DNA from: Lentisphaerota bacterium
Lineage (GTDB): Bacteria > Verrucomicrobiota > Kiritimatiellia > RFP12 > JAAYNR01
Assembly (NCBI GenBank): GCA_016873675.1
Contig: VGWG01000016.1
Location: forward strand, 1-41,519
DNA length: 41,519 nt
Direction of reading: 5' to 3'
Shown: positions 1 to 10,216 of the stretch, in pieces
How the letters are laid out: each line of letters begins with the position of its first letter
Position numbering within the stretch: the first letter of the stretch is position 1
Translations under genes and position numbers: made by a program
The notes under the pieces: generated by a model
What the model was told of the DNA's origin: nothing
Database searches by the model: none
Seen by the model: only the letters and a program-made list of their open reading frames with translations

Positions 1-128
1 TCATTGACCAGCCGTTCGTTAAGGAACCGAAGCAGACCATTACGCAGGTGGTCAACGACGCCGCCAAGAAGGCGGGCGACACGATCACGGTCACCCGCTT
101 TGTCCGCTTCCAGCTCGGCGCGAGCTAG
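1..128 (+). CDS. tsf: Elongation factor Ts, C-terminal end (5' truncated by window)
   Basis: An open frame enters from the left edge (codon phase starting at base 3) and ends at TAG 126-128, giving 41 residues. The segment reads IDQPFVKEPKQT followed by a short helix and then TRFVRFQLGAS. This matches the end of EF-Ts, where a 'QPFVKDPSKTV' stretch precedes 'RFVRFELGE' at the end of the short bacterial form. EF-Ts is the cytoplasmic nucleotide-exchange factor for EF-Tu. rpsB usually lies upstream of tsf, but that is outside the window. The start is not visible, so only the C-terminus is claimed. Confidence 0.85.
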   Translation, partial: IDQPFVKEPKQTITQVVNDAAKKAGDTITVTRFVRFQLGAS

Positions 129-378
129 AACCGTTCGCGTGCACATGGGAGAGTGTGTGTGGGAGTGTGAGGTCGGGGAGCATTGCCCTTTCATTTCGAT
201 TAGCGGCTAAAAGCGGCGTCGCGCGGGATACCGCTTGCCGCCGCACTCCGAGACGCTGCCGTCGGGGCGCTGCTTTTTTCCGGTGGCCAGCGCAGCTCGG
301 CACCGCTTTTCCGGCGCAAGTCTGTGTCATTGCTGGCTGATTCCGACCTTCGTGATCTGAGTGGTGAAACCCACGCAG

Positions 379-410
379 ACTCACACACTCACATACTCAC
401 ATACTCACAC
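379..410. repeat. Tandem octamer array ACTCACAY x4
   Basis: Four head-to-tail copies are visible: ACTCACAC (379-386), ACTCACAT (387-394), ACTCACAT (395-402) and ACTCACAC (403-410). Only the last base of the unit varies. The array is in the non-coding stretch upstream of glmS. Confidence 0.9.
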
Positions 411-466
411 GCCCTGTCGCCCGCCGACCACCTGAACGTTTGACAACGGACGCGCATTGTGATTTC

Positions 467-514
467 ATCACTGTATCACTGTATCACTGTATCACTGTAT
501 CACTGCGTCACTGC
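467..514. repeat. Tandem octamer array ATCACTGT x4 plus two degenerate units
   Basis: Four perfect ATCACTGT copies (467-498) are followed by ATCACTGC (499-506) and GTCACTGC (507-514). The array ends 58 bp before the glmS start codon. Perfect tandem octamers of this kind can change copy number by slippage. Because the unit is not a multiple of three and lies outside a gene, any effect would be on spacing or transcription, not on reading frame. Confidence 0.92.
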
Positions 515-572
515 GGCTATGTTGGGCGGTACGGGCTGTTGATGATTGATCGGTATCGAATTGGGGGCCGTG

Positions 573-2414
<1,842 letters not shown>

Positions 2415-2444
2415 CCTGCGGAACGGGGCATAGGGAGGTTGCAC

Positions 2445-3794
2445 ATGGGTCAATTGTTCGGCACGGATGGTGTGCGGGGGCAGGCGAACCGGGATCCGGT
2501 GACCCCCGAGATGGCGATGCAGATCGGCAAGGCCGTCGCGGCGGTCATCGGCTCCAGCGGCCACGGCAGCACGCGGGTGGTTTTGGGCAAGGACACGCGG
2601 CTGTCGGGCTACATGCTCGAAAGCGCCCTCACCAGCGGGCTCGTCTCGATGGGCGCCGACGTCTTTCTCGTCGGCCCCGTGCCCACGCCGGCGGTGGCGC
2701 ATCTGACCCGTTCGCTTGCGGCCAACGCGGGGATCATGGTGACGGCGTCGCACAATCCGTTTGATGACAACGGCATCAAGATTTTCAATACCGACGGCTA
2801 CAAGCTCGATGATGCCCAGGAGGAAGCGATCGCCGAGCGGGTGTTGAGCGGCCGCATCCTGTCGGAGCACATCCGCAGCGACCAGCTCGGCAAGGCTTAT
2901 CGCGTGGATGACGCCCGCGGGCGCTACATCGAGTTCGCCAAAAGCACGATTCGCAGCGAGAAGCTGAATCCGCTCAGGATCGTCCTCGACGCCGCCAACG
3001 GCGCCGCCTACCAGATGGCGCCGTACATCTTTCGGGAACTGGGCGCGTCGGTCGTGAAAATGAACACCGAGCCCGACGGCTACAACATCAATAACGAGTG
3101 CGGCGCGCTGCATCCCGAAGTGATGGCCAGGCGTGTCAGGGAGTGCGGCGCCGATCTGGGAATCGCGTTGGATGGCGACGCCGACCGGGTGATTTTCAGC
3201 GATGCGGAGGGGCGCGTCGTCGATGGCGACCGCATTCTGGCGATCTGTGCGCTGGCGTTCCGCGAGGCGGGCACGCTGGCGAATAATACGCTGGTCTGCA
3301 CGAGCATGAGCAACCTCGGTCTGCACGACGCCATGAAGCGGCACGGCGTTGCCGTCGAGGTGACCGACGTCGGCGACCGGTACGTCATCGAGCGGATGCG
3401 CGCGCGAGGCCTGTCGCTGGGAGGGGAGAAATCGGGGCATCTGATTTTTCACGACTTTGCCACAACCGGCGACGGCATCATCAGCGCGCTGCAGGTGATG
3501 CGCGTCATGAAGCAATCGGGCAGACCGCTGGCGGCGCTCGCGGATTGCATGGAGGAATATCCGCAGAAACTGACGGGGCTGAAGGTGCGCGAGAAGCGGC
3601 CGATCAGCGGGATTCCGGCGCTTGCAGCCGCGATTCGGGAGGCCGAACAGGCGCTGGCCGATGGGGGCCGGATCGTGGTCCGGTATTCCGGGACCGAGCC
3701 GAAAATCCGGATTCTGGTCGAGGCGCGGACGCAGGCGCTGGTCGACCGGTGGCACGATCATGTGGTCGCCGTCATCAGTCAAACGTTGGTGTAA
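2445..3794 (+). CDS. glmM: Phosphoglucosamine mutase
   Basis: GlmM converts glucosamine-6-phosphate to glucosamine-1-phosphate in the cytoplasm, the step after GlmS. The start is ATG 2445, with GGGAGG 2433-2438 at 6 nt spacing; the in-frame TTG at 2439 lies against that site and is rejected. The protein has 449 residues, normal for the family. It begins GQLFGTDGVRG; the active-site serine loop is TASHNPFDDNGIKIF (phosphoserine at residue 102), the metal loop is DGDADRVIF, the sugar loop is GGEKSGHLIF, and the C-terminal phosphate loop is RYSGTEPKIRI. In many bacteria GlmM is encoded beside cdaA-cdaR and inhibits CdaA; here those genes lie about 5.5 kb downstream. The next gene starts 11 bp later. 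Confidence 0.97.
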   Translation: MGQLFGTDGVRGQANRDPVTPEMAMQIGKAVAAVIGSSGHGSTRVVLGKDTRLSGYMLESALTSGLVSMGADVFLVGPVPTPAVAHLTRSLAANAGIMVTASHNPFDDNGIKIFNTDGYKLDDAQEEAIAERVLSGRILSEHIRSDQLGKAYRVDDARGRYIEFAKSTIRSEKLNPLRIVLDAANGAAYQMAPYIFRELGASVVKMNTEPDGYNINNECGALHPEVMARRVRECGADLGIALDGDADRVIFSDAEGRVVDGDRILAICALAFREAGTLANNTLVCTSMSNLGLHDAMKRHGVAVEVTDVGDRYVIERMRARGLSLGGEKSGHLIFHDFATTGDGIISALQVMRVMKQSGRPLAALADCMEEYPQKLTGLKVREKRPISGIPALAAAIREAEQALADGGRIVVRYSGTEPKIRILVEARTQALVDRWHDHVVAVISQTLV

Positions 3795-3805
3795 ATGGAG
3801 GTCGA

Positions 3806-4990
3806 ATGAAAACAGACACGATGAAACGTCGTCTGCAGGAGCGCGGTGTGGTGCTGGTGGATCCCGCCGCCGTGTATGTGGCGCCCGATGTGGACCCCGG
3901 CCGGATCGAGGCTGGCGTGGTGCTTTATCCCGGATGCCGGCTCGAGGGACGCGATTTGGCGGTGGGCCCAAACTGCCGCCTGGGCACCGAGGGGCCCCTC
4001 CGGCTGAACGAGTGCCAGCTTGGAGCGGGCGTCGTGCTCGGGGGCGGGAGTTTCGAGCGGGCGACGCTGTTGGACGGGGTGACCGGATCGGACCAGGCGC
4101 TCGTGCGTCCGGGGTGCCTCTTTGAAGAGCGGGCGACCTTTGGCCATTGCTGCGGGTTCAAGCAGACCCTCCTCATGCCGTTTGCGACGACGGGGAGCTT
4201 GGTCAATTTCTGCGACTGCCTGCTCGCCGGCGGAACCGGCAGCGACCACCACTCCGAGGTTGGTTCGTCCTTCATCCATTTCAACTTCACGCCGCACGGG
4301 GACAAGGCGACGGCGTCGCTCTTCGGCTGCGTCCCCGACGGCGTGCTGCTGCGGAGCCGGCGGATCTTTCTGGGCGGTCAGTGCGGGGCGGTCGGCCCGG
4401 TGCGTGTGGCCTATGGAACGGTGCTGGCCGCAGGACAGGTGCTGCGGCACGATGTCGAGACGCCGGGCTTGCTCGTGGTGCCGCCGCCCCCCACGCCGGG
4501 GGAGCGGGTCTACGACGTGGTCTGCCGCCATCCGGAGCGGGTGGTCCGCAACAATCTGATCTACATCGGCAACCTGCTGGCGCTGGATCAGTGGTACCGC
4601 CGCGTCCGGGCCGGTTTCATGGCCAGCACCCCGTGGAGCGCGCGGTGTCACGCTGGCGCGATGCAGCGTCTGGACGAGGCCTTGCGCGAACGGATGGAGC
4701 GGCTCAACGCTTTTGTCCGGATCATCGGGACGGATGCCGAGCGCGCCTGTTTCCCCGCCGGATGGGAGCCGATTCGCGAACGGGTCGCGCAGGCTTTGGG
4801 CGCGCGCGCGGAGATCGGCTGTTCCGAGGCTCTCGCGCCGATGGTCGCTGCGCTGGCCGGCGCGAACTGGACGGAAGCGGTGCAGCGGCTCGACGCTGAT
4901 GCCGCCGCCGCCGTGCGCGCCTGGCTCAAGTCGGTCGTGTCGATCATCGTCGATGGCGCTGGCAAGCCGTGCGGGGGAAGGACGGAGTAG
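3806..4990 (+). CDS. Left-handed beta-helix protein related to the GlmU acetyltransferase domain
   Basis: The 394-residue protein starts at ATG 3806 behind GGAGG (3797-3801); the frame stays open upstream but that part is glmM read out of frame. Residues about 20-230 have the hexapeptide rhythm of a left-handed beta-helix (IEAGVVLYPGCRLEG, VGPNCRLG, LGAGVVLGGG). The loop SDHHSEVGSSFIHFNF, then VGPVRVAYGTVLAAGQVLRHDV, recalls the GlmU acetyltransferase region (NYDG...GTTVTRDV). A mostly helical tail of about 150 residues follows. GlmU's N-terminal uridylyltransferase domain is absent. Position directly after glmS and glmM makes N-acetylation of glucosamine-1-phosphate, or a later UDP-GlcNAc step, the best inference. 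Similar PVC proteins are, as I recall, annotated as UDP-GlcNAc pyrophosphorylase, but I see no nucleotidyltransferase signature to support that reaction. Confidence 0.65.
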   Translation: MKTDTMKRRLQERGVVLVDPAAVYVAPDVDPGRIEAGVVLYPGCRLEGRDLAVGPNCRLGTEGPLRLNECQLGAGVVLGGGSFERATLLDGVTGSDQALVRPGCLFEERATFGHCCGFKQTLLMPFATTGSLVNFCDCLLAGGTGSDHHSEVGSSFIHFNFTPHGDKATASLFGCVPDGVLLRSRRIFLGGQCGAVGPVRVAYGTVLAAGQVLRHDVETPGLLVVPPPPTPGERVYDVVCRHPERVVRNNLIYIGNLLALDQWYRRVRAGFMASTPWSARCHAGAMQRLDEALRERMERLNAFVRIIGTDAERACFPAGWEPIRERVAQALGARAEIGCSEALAPMVAALAGANWTEAVQRLDADAAAAVRAWLKSVVSIIVDGAGKPCGGRTE

Positions 4991-4997
4991 CGGTGTT

Positions 4998-6254
4998 GTG
5001 CAAAATCGCGGAAAACGGAGTGTAGCCGTTCGCAGGCTGCTGGCGCTCGCCACGGCCTTGGCGCTGTACGGGGCTTTCCGGATCGCATGGTCGCCGGTTC
5101 GTCCGGTGAGCGGAGGTGATCAACCCGCGGCCCAGCCGTCGTTGGCCGAAGCCCGCATCGCCTCGACTCGTGCGCTGCATACCGCAGCCGTCCCGGCCGT
5201 ATCGCGCAATTCCGATGTCGGAGGCCGTGGGACCTTGCCGCCGCCTGCGGTCTCCACTTCCTTGCCGCCTGCGCGCGCCGAATCGCCGGCCGGCCCTGGC
5301 GCCGCCGGTCTGGATGGCGCGGGGAAGTCCGTTGCGGGCGTTCCGGGCGAGCACCCCCTGTTTGCCGCTTTGCGCGCCAGCGCGGAACAGCCCATTCCCG
5401 CCGAAGTGCGCGCATTGGCGCTTCAGATCACGGCCGGCAGCACCAACGATCTGCAGCGTGCCCGCGCCATCTACGACTGGCTCACCGGCAATATCCGGTA
5501 TGACACGGAGGAGTGGGCGCACGTGGTCGGCGGCGGCGAAGACTACTGTCACGACCACGACCCGCTGAGCGTGATCCGCCGCGGCACGACGGTCTGCATC
5601 GGCTACGCGTGGCTCTTCAACGCGCTGGCTCAGAGCGTCGGCTTGCGGGCGACCTATCTGATCGGCGATGTGCGCGGGTACCGCGGCACCGAGGATGATA
5701 CGCTCGTCAGTGCCTTCAAGCACGCGTGGAACGCCGTCGAAGTGGACCAGACGTGGCTGCTCCTGGACGCGACCTGGGGGGCGAGCCAGAGCGGACAGAT
5801 CGAAGATGCCTATGCGCCGCGCCGCGCCTACTACTTCAACACGCCGGCCAATCAACTGATCTTCGATCATCTCCCCGAATCGGCGGAGTGGCAGCTCCTG
5901 TTGAATCCGGTTCCGGATGTCGCGAGCTTTGCGGCGCTGCCCAATCTGAAGCCGGCCTTCTTCACCGATGGCCTGCGGCTCGTGACGGCCTTCACGGACA
6001 CGCTGCATCTGGAGCCCGGCACGCCAGCCGGCATCACCCTTCTGGCGCCCGAAGGGGTGAGGTTGATCGCCACCCTGAGTCAGGCGGACGGCACGAACAC
6101 CCGGATGCTGCCCGTGCGGCAGCAGGGCCATCAACGCGACATGGTTGTGGAATCGGTGCCGGCAGGGACGCACATCCTGCGCGTCTACTCGTCGTCCGGG
6201 ACGGACCCCGTCCGGTTCGAATGCGCGGCCGATTTTGTCATCGTGGCGGATTAA
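4998..6254 (+). CDS. Membrane-anchored transglutaminase-like (papain-fold) protein
   Basis: The frame starts best at GTG 4998, 7 bp after the previous gene, giving 418 residues. An N-terminal signal anchor (RRLLALATALALYGAFRIAW, about residues 12-31) is followed by a Pro/Ala-rich linker of about 100 residues and then a transglutaminase core. The triad fits the family: Cys200 (GTTVCIGYAW), His242 (FKHAWNAV) and Asp257 (LLLDATWG). The C-terminal 150 residues look like a beta domain, as in kyphoscoliosis-peptidase-like proteins. The catalytic part should face the periplasm, where it could act as a protease or cross-linker; the substrate is unknown. It follows three UDP-GlcNAc genes, which hints at envelope work, but that is only context. 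The sigma70 promoter for ftsH begins 57 bp after its stop. Confidence 0.75.
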   Translation: MQNRGKRSVAVRRLLALATALALYGAFRIAWSPVRPVSGGDQPAAQPSLAEARIASTRALHTAAVPAVSRNSDVGGRGTLPPPAVSTSLPPARAESPAGPGAAGLDGAGKSVAGVPGEHPLFAALRASAEQPIPAEVRALALQITAGSTNDLQRARAIYDWLTGNIRYDTEEWAHVVGGGEDYCHDHDPLSVIRRGTTVCIGYAWLFNALAQSVGLRATYLIGDVRGYRGTEDDTLVSAFKHAWNAVEVDQTWLLLDATWGASQSGQIEDAYAPRRAYYFNTPANQLIFDHLPESAEWQLLLNPVPDVASFAALPNLKPAFFTDGLRLVTAFTDTLHLEPGTPAGITLLAPEGVRLIATLSQADGTNTRMLPVRQQGHQRDMVVESVPAGTHILRVYSSSGTDPVRFECAADFVIVAD

Positions 6255-6311
6255 TGGCCGCAGGGCGCTGCAGAGGTCTGCAGAGGCTTTTGAACGCGGC
6301 AATGCTGATGG

Positions 6312-6340
6312 TTGACCCCAGCGCATCGGTGGTCTATACT
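6312..6340 (+). promoter_or_regulatory. Sigma70-type promoter for ftsH and the following genes
   Basis: TTGACC (6312-6317) and TATACT (6335-6340) are separated by exactly 17 bp, with five of six consensus matches in each hexamer. The predicted transcript starts near 6347 and gives a leader of about 25 nt before ATG 6372. The TTG of the -35 box happens to be an in-frame start codon for ftsH but should not be taken as the start. Confidence 0.7.
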
Positions 6341-6371
6341 ACGTCCATTTAGTGGGAGCAATTGCCTGACA

Positions 6372-8441
6372 ATGATGAACGACGAACCGAAGAAAGAGGC
6401 GCCGAGCGCGCCGCCCCAGTTGCCCAAGAGCGGCGGGGGGGGGAAGCGTCCCGAAGGGGTGCCGCCGCAGCGTTTTTTGCTGGCCTGGATGGCTGTGCTC
6501 TTTTTACTGGGCATGACCGTGTGGATGGTGTCTGGTGATCGGACCGTTGGCGGCACGCGCGAGATATCCGATGGAGATCTGGAGCAACTGGCCGCGAAGG
6601 GTGAGATTGAGAAAGTTTCATTCGTCCCGGACCCATCGAGCGGCATCCTCCATGTGAGCGCGGTCAAGAAAGGCAGCAGAGAGAAGGTCAGGCTGACGAT
6701 CCTGGGTTCCGACGGCACCGCACTCACCGAGCGGTTGCGTGTCCACGGAGTGCATCCGTCGGTGGAGACCAAATCGGTCTGGATGGCGCTGATGTTTCAG
6801 TTGCTTCCCGTGGTGCTGTTCATCGGGCTGCTCTATTTCGTCTTCATGCGGCAGGTCCGTTCGTCGGGCATGGGCGCGATGAATTTTGGCAAAAGCCGGG
6901 CCAAGATGTTGAATCAGGACAAGAAGAAGATCACCTTCGCCAACGTGGCCGGGATCAAGGAGGCGAAGGAGGAGGTGCAGGAGATCGTCGAGTTCCTGAA
7001 GGAACCGAAAAAATTCTCCAAGCTGGGGGGGCGCATTCCCAAGGGGGTCCTACTGATGGGGCCGCCGGGCACCGGCAAGACGCTGATGGCCAAGGCGATC
7101 GCGGGCGAGGCCGACGTGCCTTTCTTCAGTATCAGCGGCTCGGACTTTGTGGAGATGTTTGTGGGTGTCGGCGCCTCGCGGGTGCGCGACATGTTTGAGC
7201 AGGGTAAGAAAAATGCCCCCTGCATCATTTTTATCGATGAGATCGACGCGGTTGGCCGCAGTCGCTTCACAGGGATTGGGGGCGGGCACGACGAGCGCGA
7301 GCAGACGCTCAACGCCCTCCTGGTCGAGATGGACGGATTTGAGACCTCCGAAGGGGTGATCATCATCGCGGCGACGAACCGCTCCGACGTCCTCGACCCG
7401 GCCCTCCTGCGGCCGGGGCGGTTCGACCGGCAGATCATGATTGACCTGCCGACGCTCGACGGCCGCGAGGAAATTTTGCGGATGCACGCGCAGAAGCTCA
7501 AGCTGGGTCCGACCGCCGACCTGCGGCGATCCGCCCGTGGAACCCCCGGATTTTCAGGCGCCGATCTGGCCAACCTGCTCAACGAGGCGGCCCTGCTGGC
7601 CGCGCGCCAGAACAAGGAGGGAGTGGATCAGGCCGATCTCGAGGAGGCCCGCGACAAGGTGTTGTGGGGGCGCGAGCGGCGCAGTCGGGCGATGAGCGAG
7701 AAGGAGCGGACCATCACCGCCTGGCATGAGGCGGGTCATGCGCTCACGCAGGTCCTGCTGGAGCACACCGAGCCGGTGCACAAAGTCACGATTATCCCGC
7801 GGGGGCAGGCGCTGGGAGCGACGATGTCGCTGCCCGATCACGACGTGCTGAACCGAACCTGCAAAGAGCTGCTGGATCAAATGGTTGTGCTGATGGGCGG
7901 GCGCATTGCCGAGAAACTTCACACGGGCGATGTTTCCACGGGCGCGCGGATGGACATCCGCATGGCGAGCCAGATCGCGCACCACATGGTCTGCGAATAC
8001 GGCATGAGCGAGGTGCTCGGACCCCAGTCGTTTGGCGAGAATCAGGAGCTGATCTTTCTCGGACGCGAAGTCTCGCGCACGCAGGCGCATAGCGAGGCCA
8101 CGGCTGAGAAGATCGACGCGGAGGTTAGCCGGTTGATCCGCGAGGCGTGCGACCGGGCCGACGCGCTGCTGACGGCCCACCGTGACAAGCTTCAGATTCT
8201 GGTCGAGCGCCTGCTGGAAGAGGAGACGATGGACGGCCGCGAGGTGGCCGATCTGGCGAAGCTGGGACGGTTTCTCACGCGCGAGGAGCTGGCTGAACGG
8301 GAGCATCAGGAGAGCCGGGCGCGCGCCGAGAAAGAGGCGGAGGCGGAGGCCGAGGCTCGGGCCGCCCGTCCCACGCCGGCGACGCACGCTGCGGAGATCG
8401 ATGGCGAAGCGCCGTTTCAGCCACCCTCGCCGCCTGTCTGA
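6372..8441 (+). CDS. ftsH: ATP-dependent zinc metalloprotease FtsH
   Basis: FtsH is the hexameric inner-membrane AAA+ protease that extracts and degrades membrane and cytosolic proteins. The start is ATG 6372 or 6375 (MMNDEPKK), with GGGAG at 6354-6358. From 6372 the protein has 689 residues. It shows TM1 ([20 protein letters not shown]), a short periplasmic region, TM2 ([16 protein letters not shown]), Walker A GPPGTGKT (about 230-237), pore loop MFVGVG, Walker B IIFIDEID (about 285-292), the second region of homology ending RPGRFDRQI, and the zinc site HEAGH (about 452-456). The tail is rich in Glu, Ala and Arg and probably helical, longer than in the E. coli protein. Order ftsH-folP-cdaA-ybbR recurs in other Gram-negative bacteria. 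Confidence 0.98.
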   Translation: MMNDEPKKEAPSAPPQLPKSGGGGKRPEGVPPQRFLLAWMAVLFLLGMTVWMVSGDRTVGGTREISDGDLEQLAAKGEIEKVSFVPDPSSGILHVSAVKKGSREKVRLTILGSDGTALTERLRVHGVHPSVETKSVWMALMFQLLPVVLFIGLLYFVFMRQVRSSGMGAMNFGKSRAKMLNQDKKKITFANVAGIKEAKEEVQEIVEFLKEPKKFSKLGGRIPKGVLLMGPPGTGKTLMAKAIAGEADVPFFSISGSDFVEMFVGVGASRVRDMFEQGKKNAPCIIFIDEIDAVGRSRFTGIGGGHDEREQTLNALLVEMDGFETSEGVIIIAATNRSDVLDPALLRPGRFDRQIMIDLPTLDGREEILRMHAQKLKLGPTADLRRSARGTPGFSGADLANLLNEAALLAARQNKEGVDQADLEEARDKVLWGRERRSRAMSEKERTITAWHEAGHALTQVLLEHTEPVHKVTIIPRGQALGATMSLPDHDVLNRTCKELLDQMVVLMGGRIAEKLHTGDVSTGARMDIRMASQIAHHMVCEYGMSEVLGPQSFGENQELIFLGREVSRTQAHSEATAEKIDAEVSRLIREACDRADALLTAHRDKLQILVERLLEEETMDGREVADLAKLGRFLTREELAEREHQESRARAEKEAEAEAEARAARPTPATHAAEIDGEAPFQPPSPPV

Positions 8442-8459
8442 ATCGGGGGAACATGCGCG

Positions 8460-9332
8460 ATGGGCAGTGGCTTTCAGAACGTGTGGCGGTGTCGCGGGCG
8501 GTCAGTCAGTCTGGATCGGCCGCAGGTCATGGGCATTGTCAATGTCACGCCCGACAGCTTTTCCGACGGAGGCCTGTGGGACGGCGCCCCGCACCGCGCG
8601 GCGGCCCACGGCCTCGCGCTGCTTGAAGCCGGCGCCGACATCCTCGATGTGGGCGGCGAGTCGACCCGGCCGGGCGCGGCCGACGTGTCGATCGAAGAGG
8701 AGTTGAACCGGGTGATTCCGGTCATCCGCGAGCTGGCTCGTCAGACGCACGCGCCGCTCTCGGTCGACACCCGCAAGGCGGCGGTCGCCCGCGCGGCGAT
8801 AGACGCTGGCGCCTGCATCATCAACGACGTCACGGCGCTCGGCGGGGATCCGGAGATGCGGCGGGTTTCGGTCGAAACCGGCGCGGGCGTGGTGCTGATG
8901 CACCGGCGCGGAACGCCGCAGACCATGAACGCTCTGGCCGTATATCAGGATGTGGTGCAGGAGGTCTGCGAGGCCTTGCGCGCAGCGGTTGACGCCGCCC
9001 GCGCGGCAGGCGTGGTGCGGGAGGCGATTCTGATCGATCCCGGATTCGGCTTTGCCAAGGAGACGGAACACAACGTGGCCCTGCTGCGCGATCTGGCTCG
9101 GCTGACGGCGCTGGGTCCGGTTCTGGTCGGGGTCTCGCGCAAGCGGTTCATCGGCGCGCTGACCGGCCGGACGGTTCCGGCTGAGCGGATGGCCGGCAGC
9201 GTCGCGGCCGCGATGATCGCCGTGCAGCGCGGCGCGTCCGTGGTCCGGGTTCACGATGTGCGCGAAACCGTTGACGCATTGCGGGTGCTGGGCGCGGTTG
9301 GGGCTTCGGAAAGGGGGGGCGCACGATGCTGA
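8460..9332 (+). CDS. folP: Dihydropteroate synthase
   Basis: FolP condenses para-aminobenzoate with the pterin diphosphate to give dihydropteroate, a cytoplasmic step of folate synthesis. The start is ATG 8460, with GGGGGA 8445-8450 upstream. The 290-residue protein carries the family signatures VMGIVNVTPDSFSDGG (pterin and diphosphate loop), DVGGESTRPGA, LSVDTRK, INDVTAL, DPGFGFAK and GVSRKRFIG. Its last 7 nt overlap cdaA (ATGCTGA), so the two are probably translationally coupled. Nothing is unusual in the visible motifs. Confidence 0.97.
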   Translation: MGSGFQNVWRCRGRSVSLDRPQVMGIVNVTPDSFSDGGLWDGAPHRAAAHGLALLEAGADILDVGGESTRPGAADVSIEEELNRVIPVIRELARQTHAPLSVDTRKAAVARAAIDAGACIINDVTALGGDPEMRRVSVETGAGVVLMHRRGTPQTMNALAVYQDVVQEVCEALRAAVDAARAAGVVREAILIDPGFGFAKETEHNVALLRDLARLTALGPVLVGVSRKRFIGALTGRTVPAERMAGSVAAAMIAVQRGASVVRVHDVRETVDALRVLGAVGASERGGARC

Positions 9333-10216
9333 CACCCCTCCAGATCGAGTTGCGCGACTGTCTGCAAATCGCCATTCTGGCCGTGGCGCTCTATTATGTG
9401 TTGCGATTCATCCGCGGGACACGGGTCGCCGCTCTGTTAATGGGGTTTGGCGTCGTGGTCCTGGGCGTCATCGCCTCCATCAGCATCTTCAATCTCGATG
9501 TGCTTGGCTGGTTGTTTGGGGGGTTGGCCCTTTACCTCGCGTTTGGGGTCGTGATCATTTTTCATCCGGAATTCCGGCGGGGGTTGGTGATGTTCGGGAG
9601 GCAGCCGTTCCTCAGCGCGATGCCCTGGCAGACGACGCGGAACATCCAACCGGAACCGGTCTCGGAGAAACTCTGCGAGGTGGTGGACCGGCTCTCGGAG
9701 CGGCGGATTGGCGCCTTGATCGCGATTGAGCGGGCGGAATCGCTCAGCGTGTTTGTGGATTCCGGCGTGCGGATCGACGCGCCGCTGATCCCCGAACTCC
9801 TGCAGACGCTTTTCTATCCCCCCGCGCCGTTGCACGACGGCGGGGTGATCCTTCGGGGCGAGTGCATCGTGGCGGCGCGGTGCATTTTTCCGCTCTCGGA
9901 GCGGCTGCGATCAGAGATGAAGGGGCTGGGGACGCGCCATCAGGCGGCGATGGGGCTCAGCGAGGCGAGCGACGCGGTCGTCGTCGCCGTTTCCGAAGAG
10001 ACGGGAATCGTATCGATTGCGCATGACGGCAAGTTCTACCGGGATATTCGGCCGGATGCGTTGCGCCGGTATTTGCGCGCGCTGGATCCGCTGAGGAACG
10101 CCGAACAGATGATGTTCGGACGATTCCTGGAGCGACTGAACCGGAGTTCGCAGAACGGGAATCCGCAACGGGTGCGGCAACGCGTCAGGCGGCAGCGGGA
10201 GGTGGATCATGACTGA
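9326..10216 (+). CDS. cdaA: Diadenylate cyclase, CdaA type (c-di-AMP synthesis)
   Basis: CdaA makes c-di-AMP from two ATP at the inner face of the membrane, controlling osmolyte transport and wall balance. The 296-residue protein has about three N-terminal membrane segments (residues about 10-80), followed by the DAC (DisA_N) domain. The catalytic loop reads LHDGGVIL (171-173, family DGA) and the nucleotide motif reads LGTRHQAAMG (204-206, family RHR). Both are conservative positions for the fold, but Gln at 206 replaces a usually invariant Arg. The later VVVAVSEETGIVSIA is typical. It overlaps folP by 7 nt and ybbR by 8 nt. The pairing with ybbR (CdaR) supports the identification. Confidence 0.92.
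   Translation: MLTPLQIELRDCLQIAILAVALYYVLRFIRGTRVAALLMGFGVVVLGVIASISIFNLDVLGWLFGGLALYLAFGVVIIFHPEFRRGLVMFGRQPFLSAMPWQTTRNIQPEPVSEKLCEVVDRLSERRIGALIAIERAESLSVFVDSGVRIDAPLIPELLQTLFYPPAPLHDGGVILRGECIVAARCIFPLSERLRSEMKGLGTRHQAAMGLSEASDAVVVAVSEETGIVSIAHDGKFYRDIRPDALRRYLRALDPLRNAEQMMFGRFLERLNRSSQNGNPQRVRQRVRRQREVDHD

Larger units (their letters stand above)
129..572. other. 444-bp non-coding stretch between tsf and glmS
   Basis: I see no credible gene here; short frames on both strands lack family features and ribosome-binding sites. The stretch holds a GT-rich run (150-172), a weak inverted repeat AAGCGG/CCGCTT (211-216 and 231-236), a T-run at 274-279 without a convincing stem before it, and two octamer tandem arrays listed separately. 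GAGTGTGTG at 151-159 is the exact complement of CACACACTC at 382-390, so a transcript could pair over about 220 nt. The tsf terminator and the glmS promoter probably lie here, but I cannot place either one. Confidence 0.6.

Noticed and set aside
211-279. Terminator after tsf
   Set aside because: A T-run exists at 274-279 but no stable stem lies directly before it; the 6-bp repeat at 211-236 is too far away.
379-514. CRISPR array
   Set aside because: Repeats are 8 bp and head to tail without spacers.
546-572. N-terminal extension of glmS from TTG 546
   Set aside because: GlmS needs Cys as the first residue after Met removal, which fixes the start at 573.
4944-6326. Minus-strand frame of 460 codons opposite the transglutaminase gene
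   Set aside because: It covers the ftsH promoter and reads as low-complexity Arg/Gly/Asp; the plus strand has a full catalytic triad.
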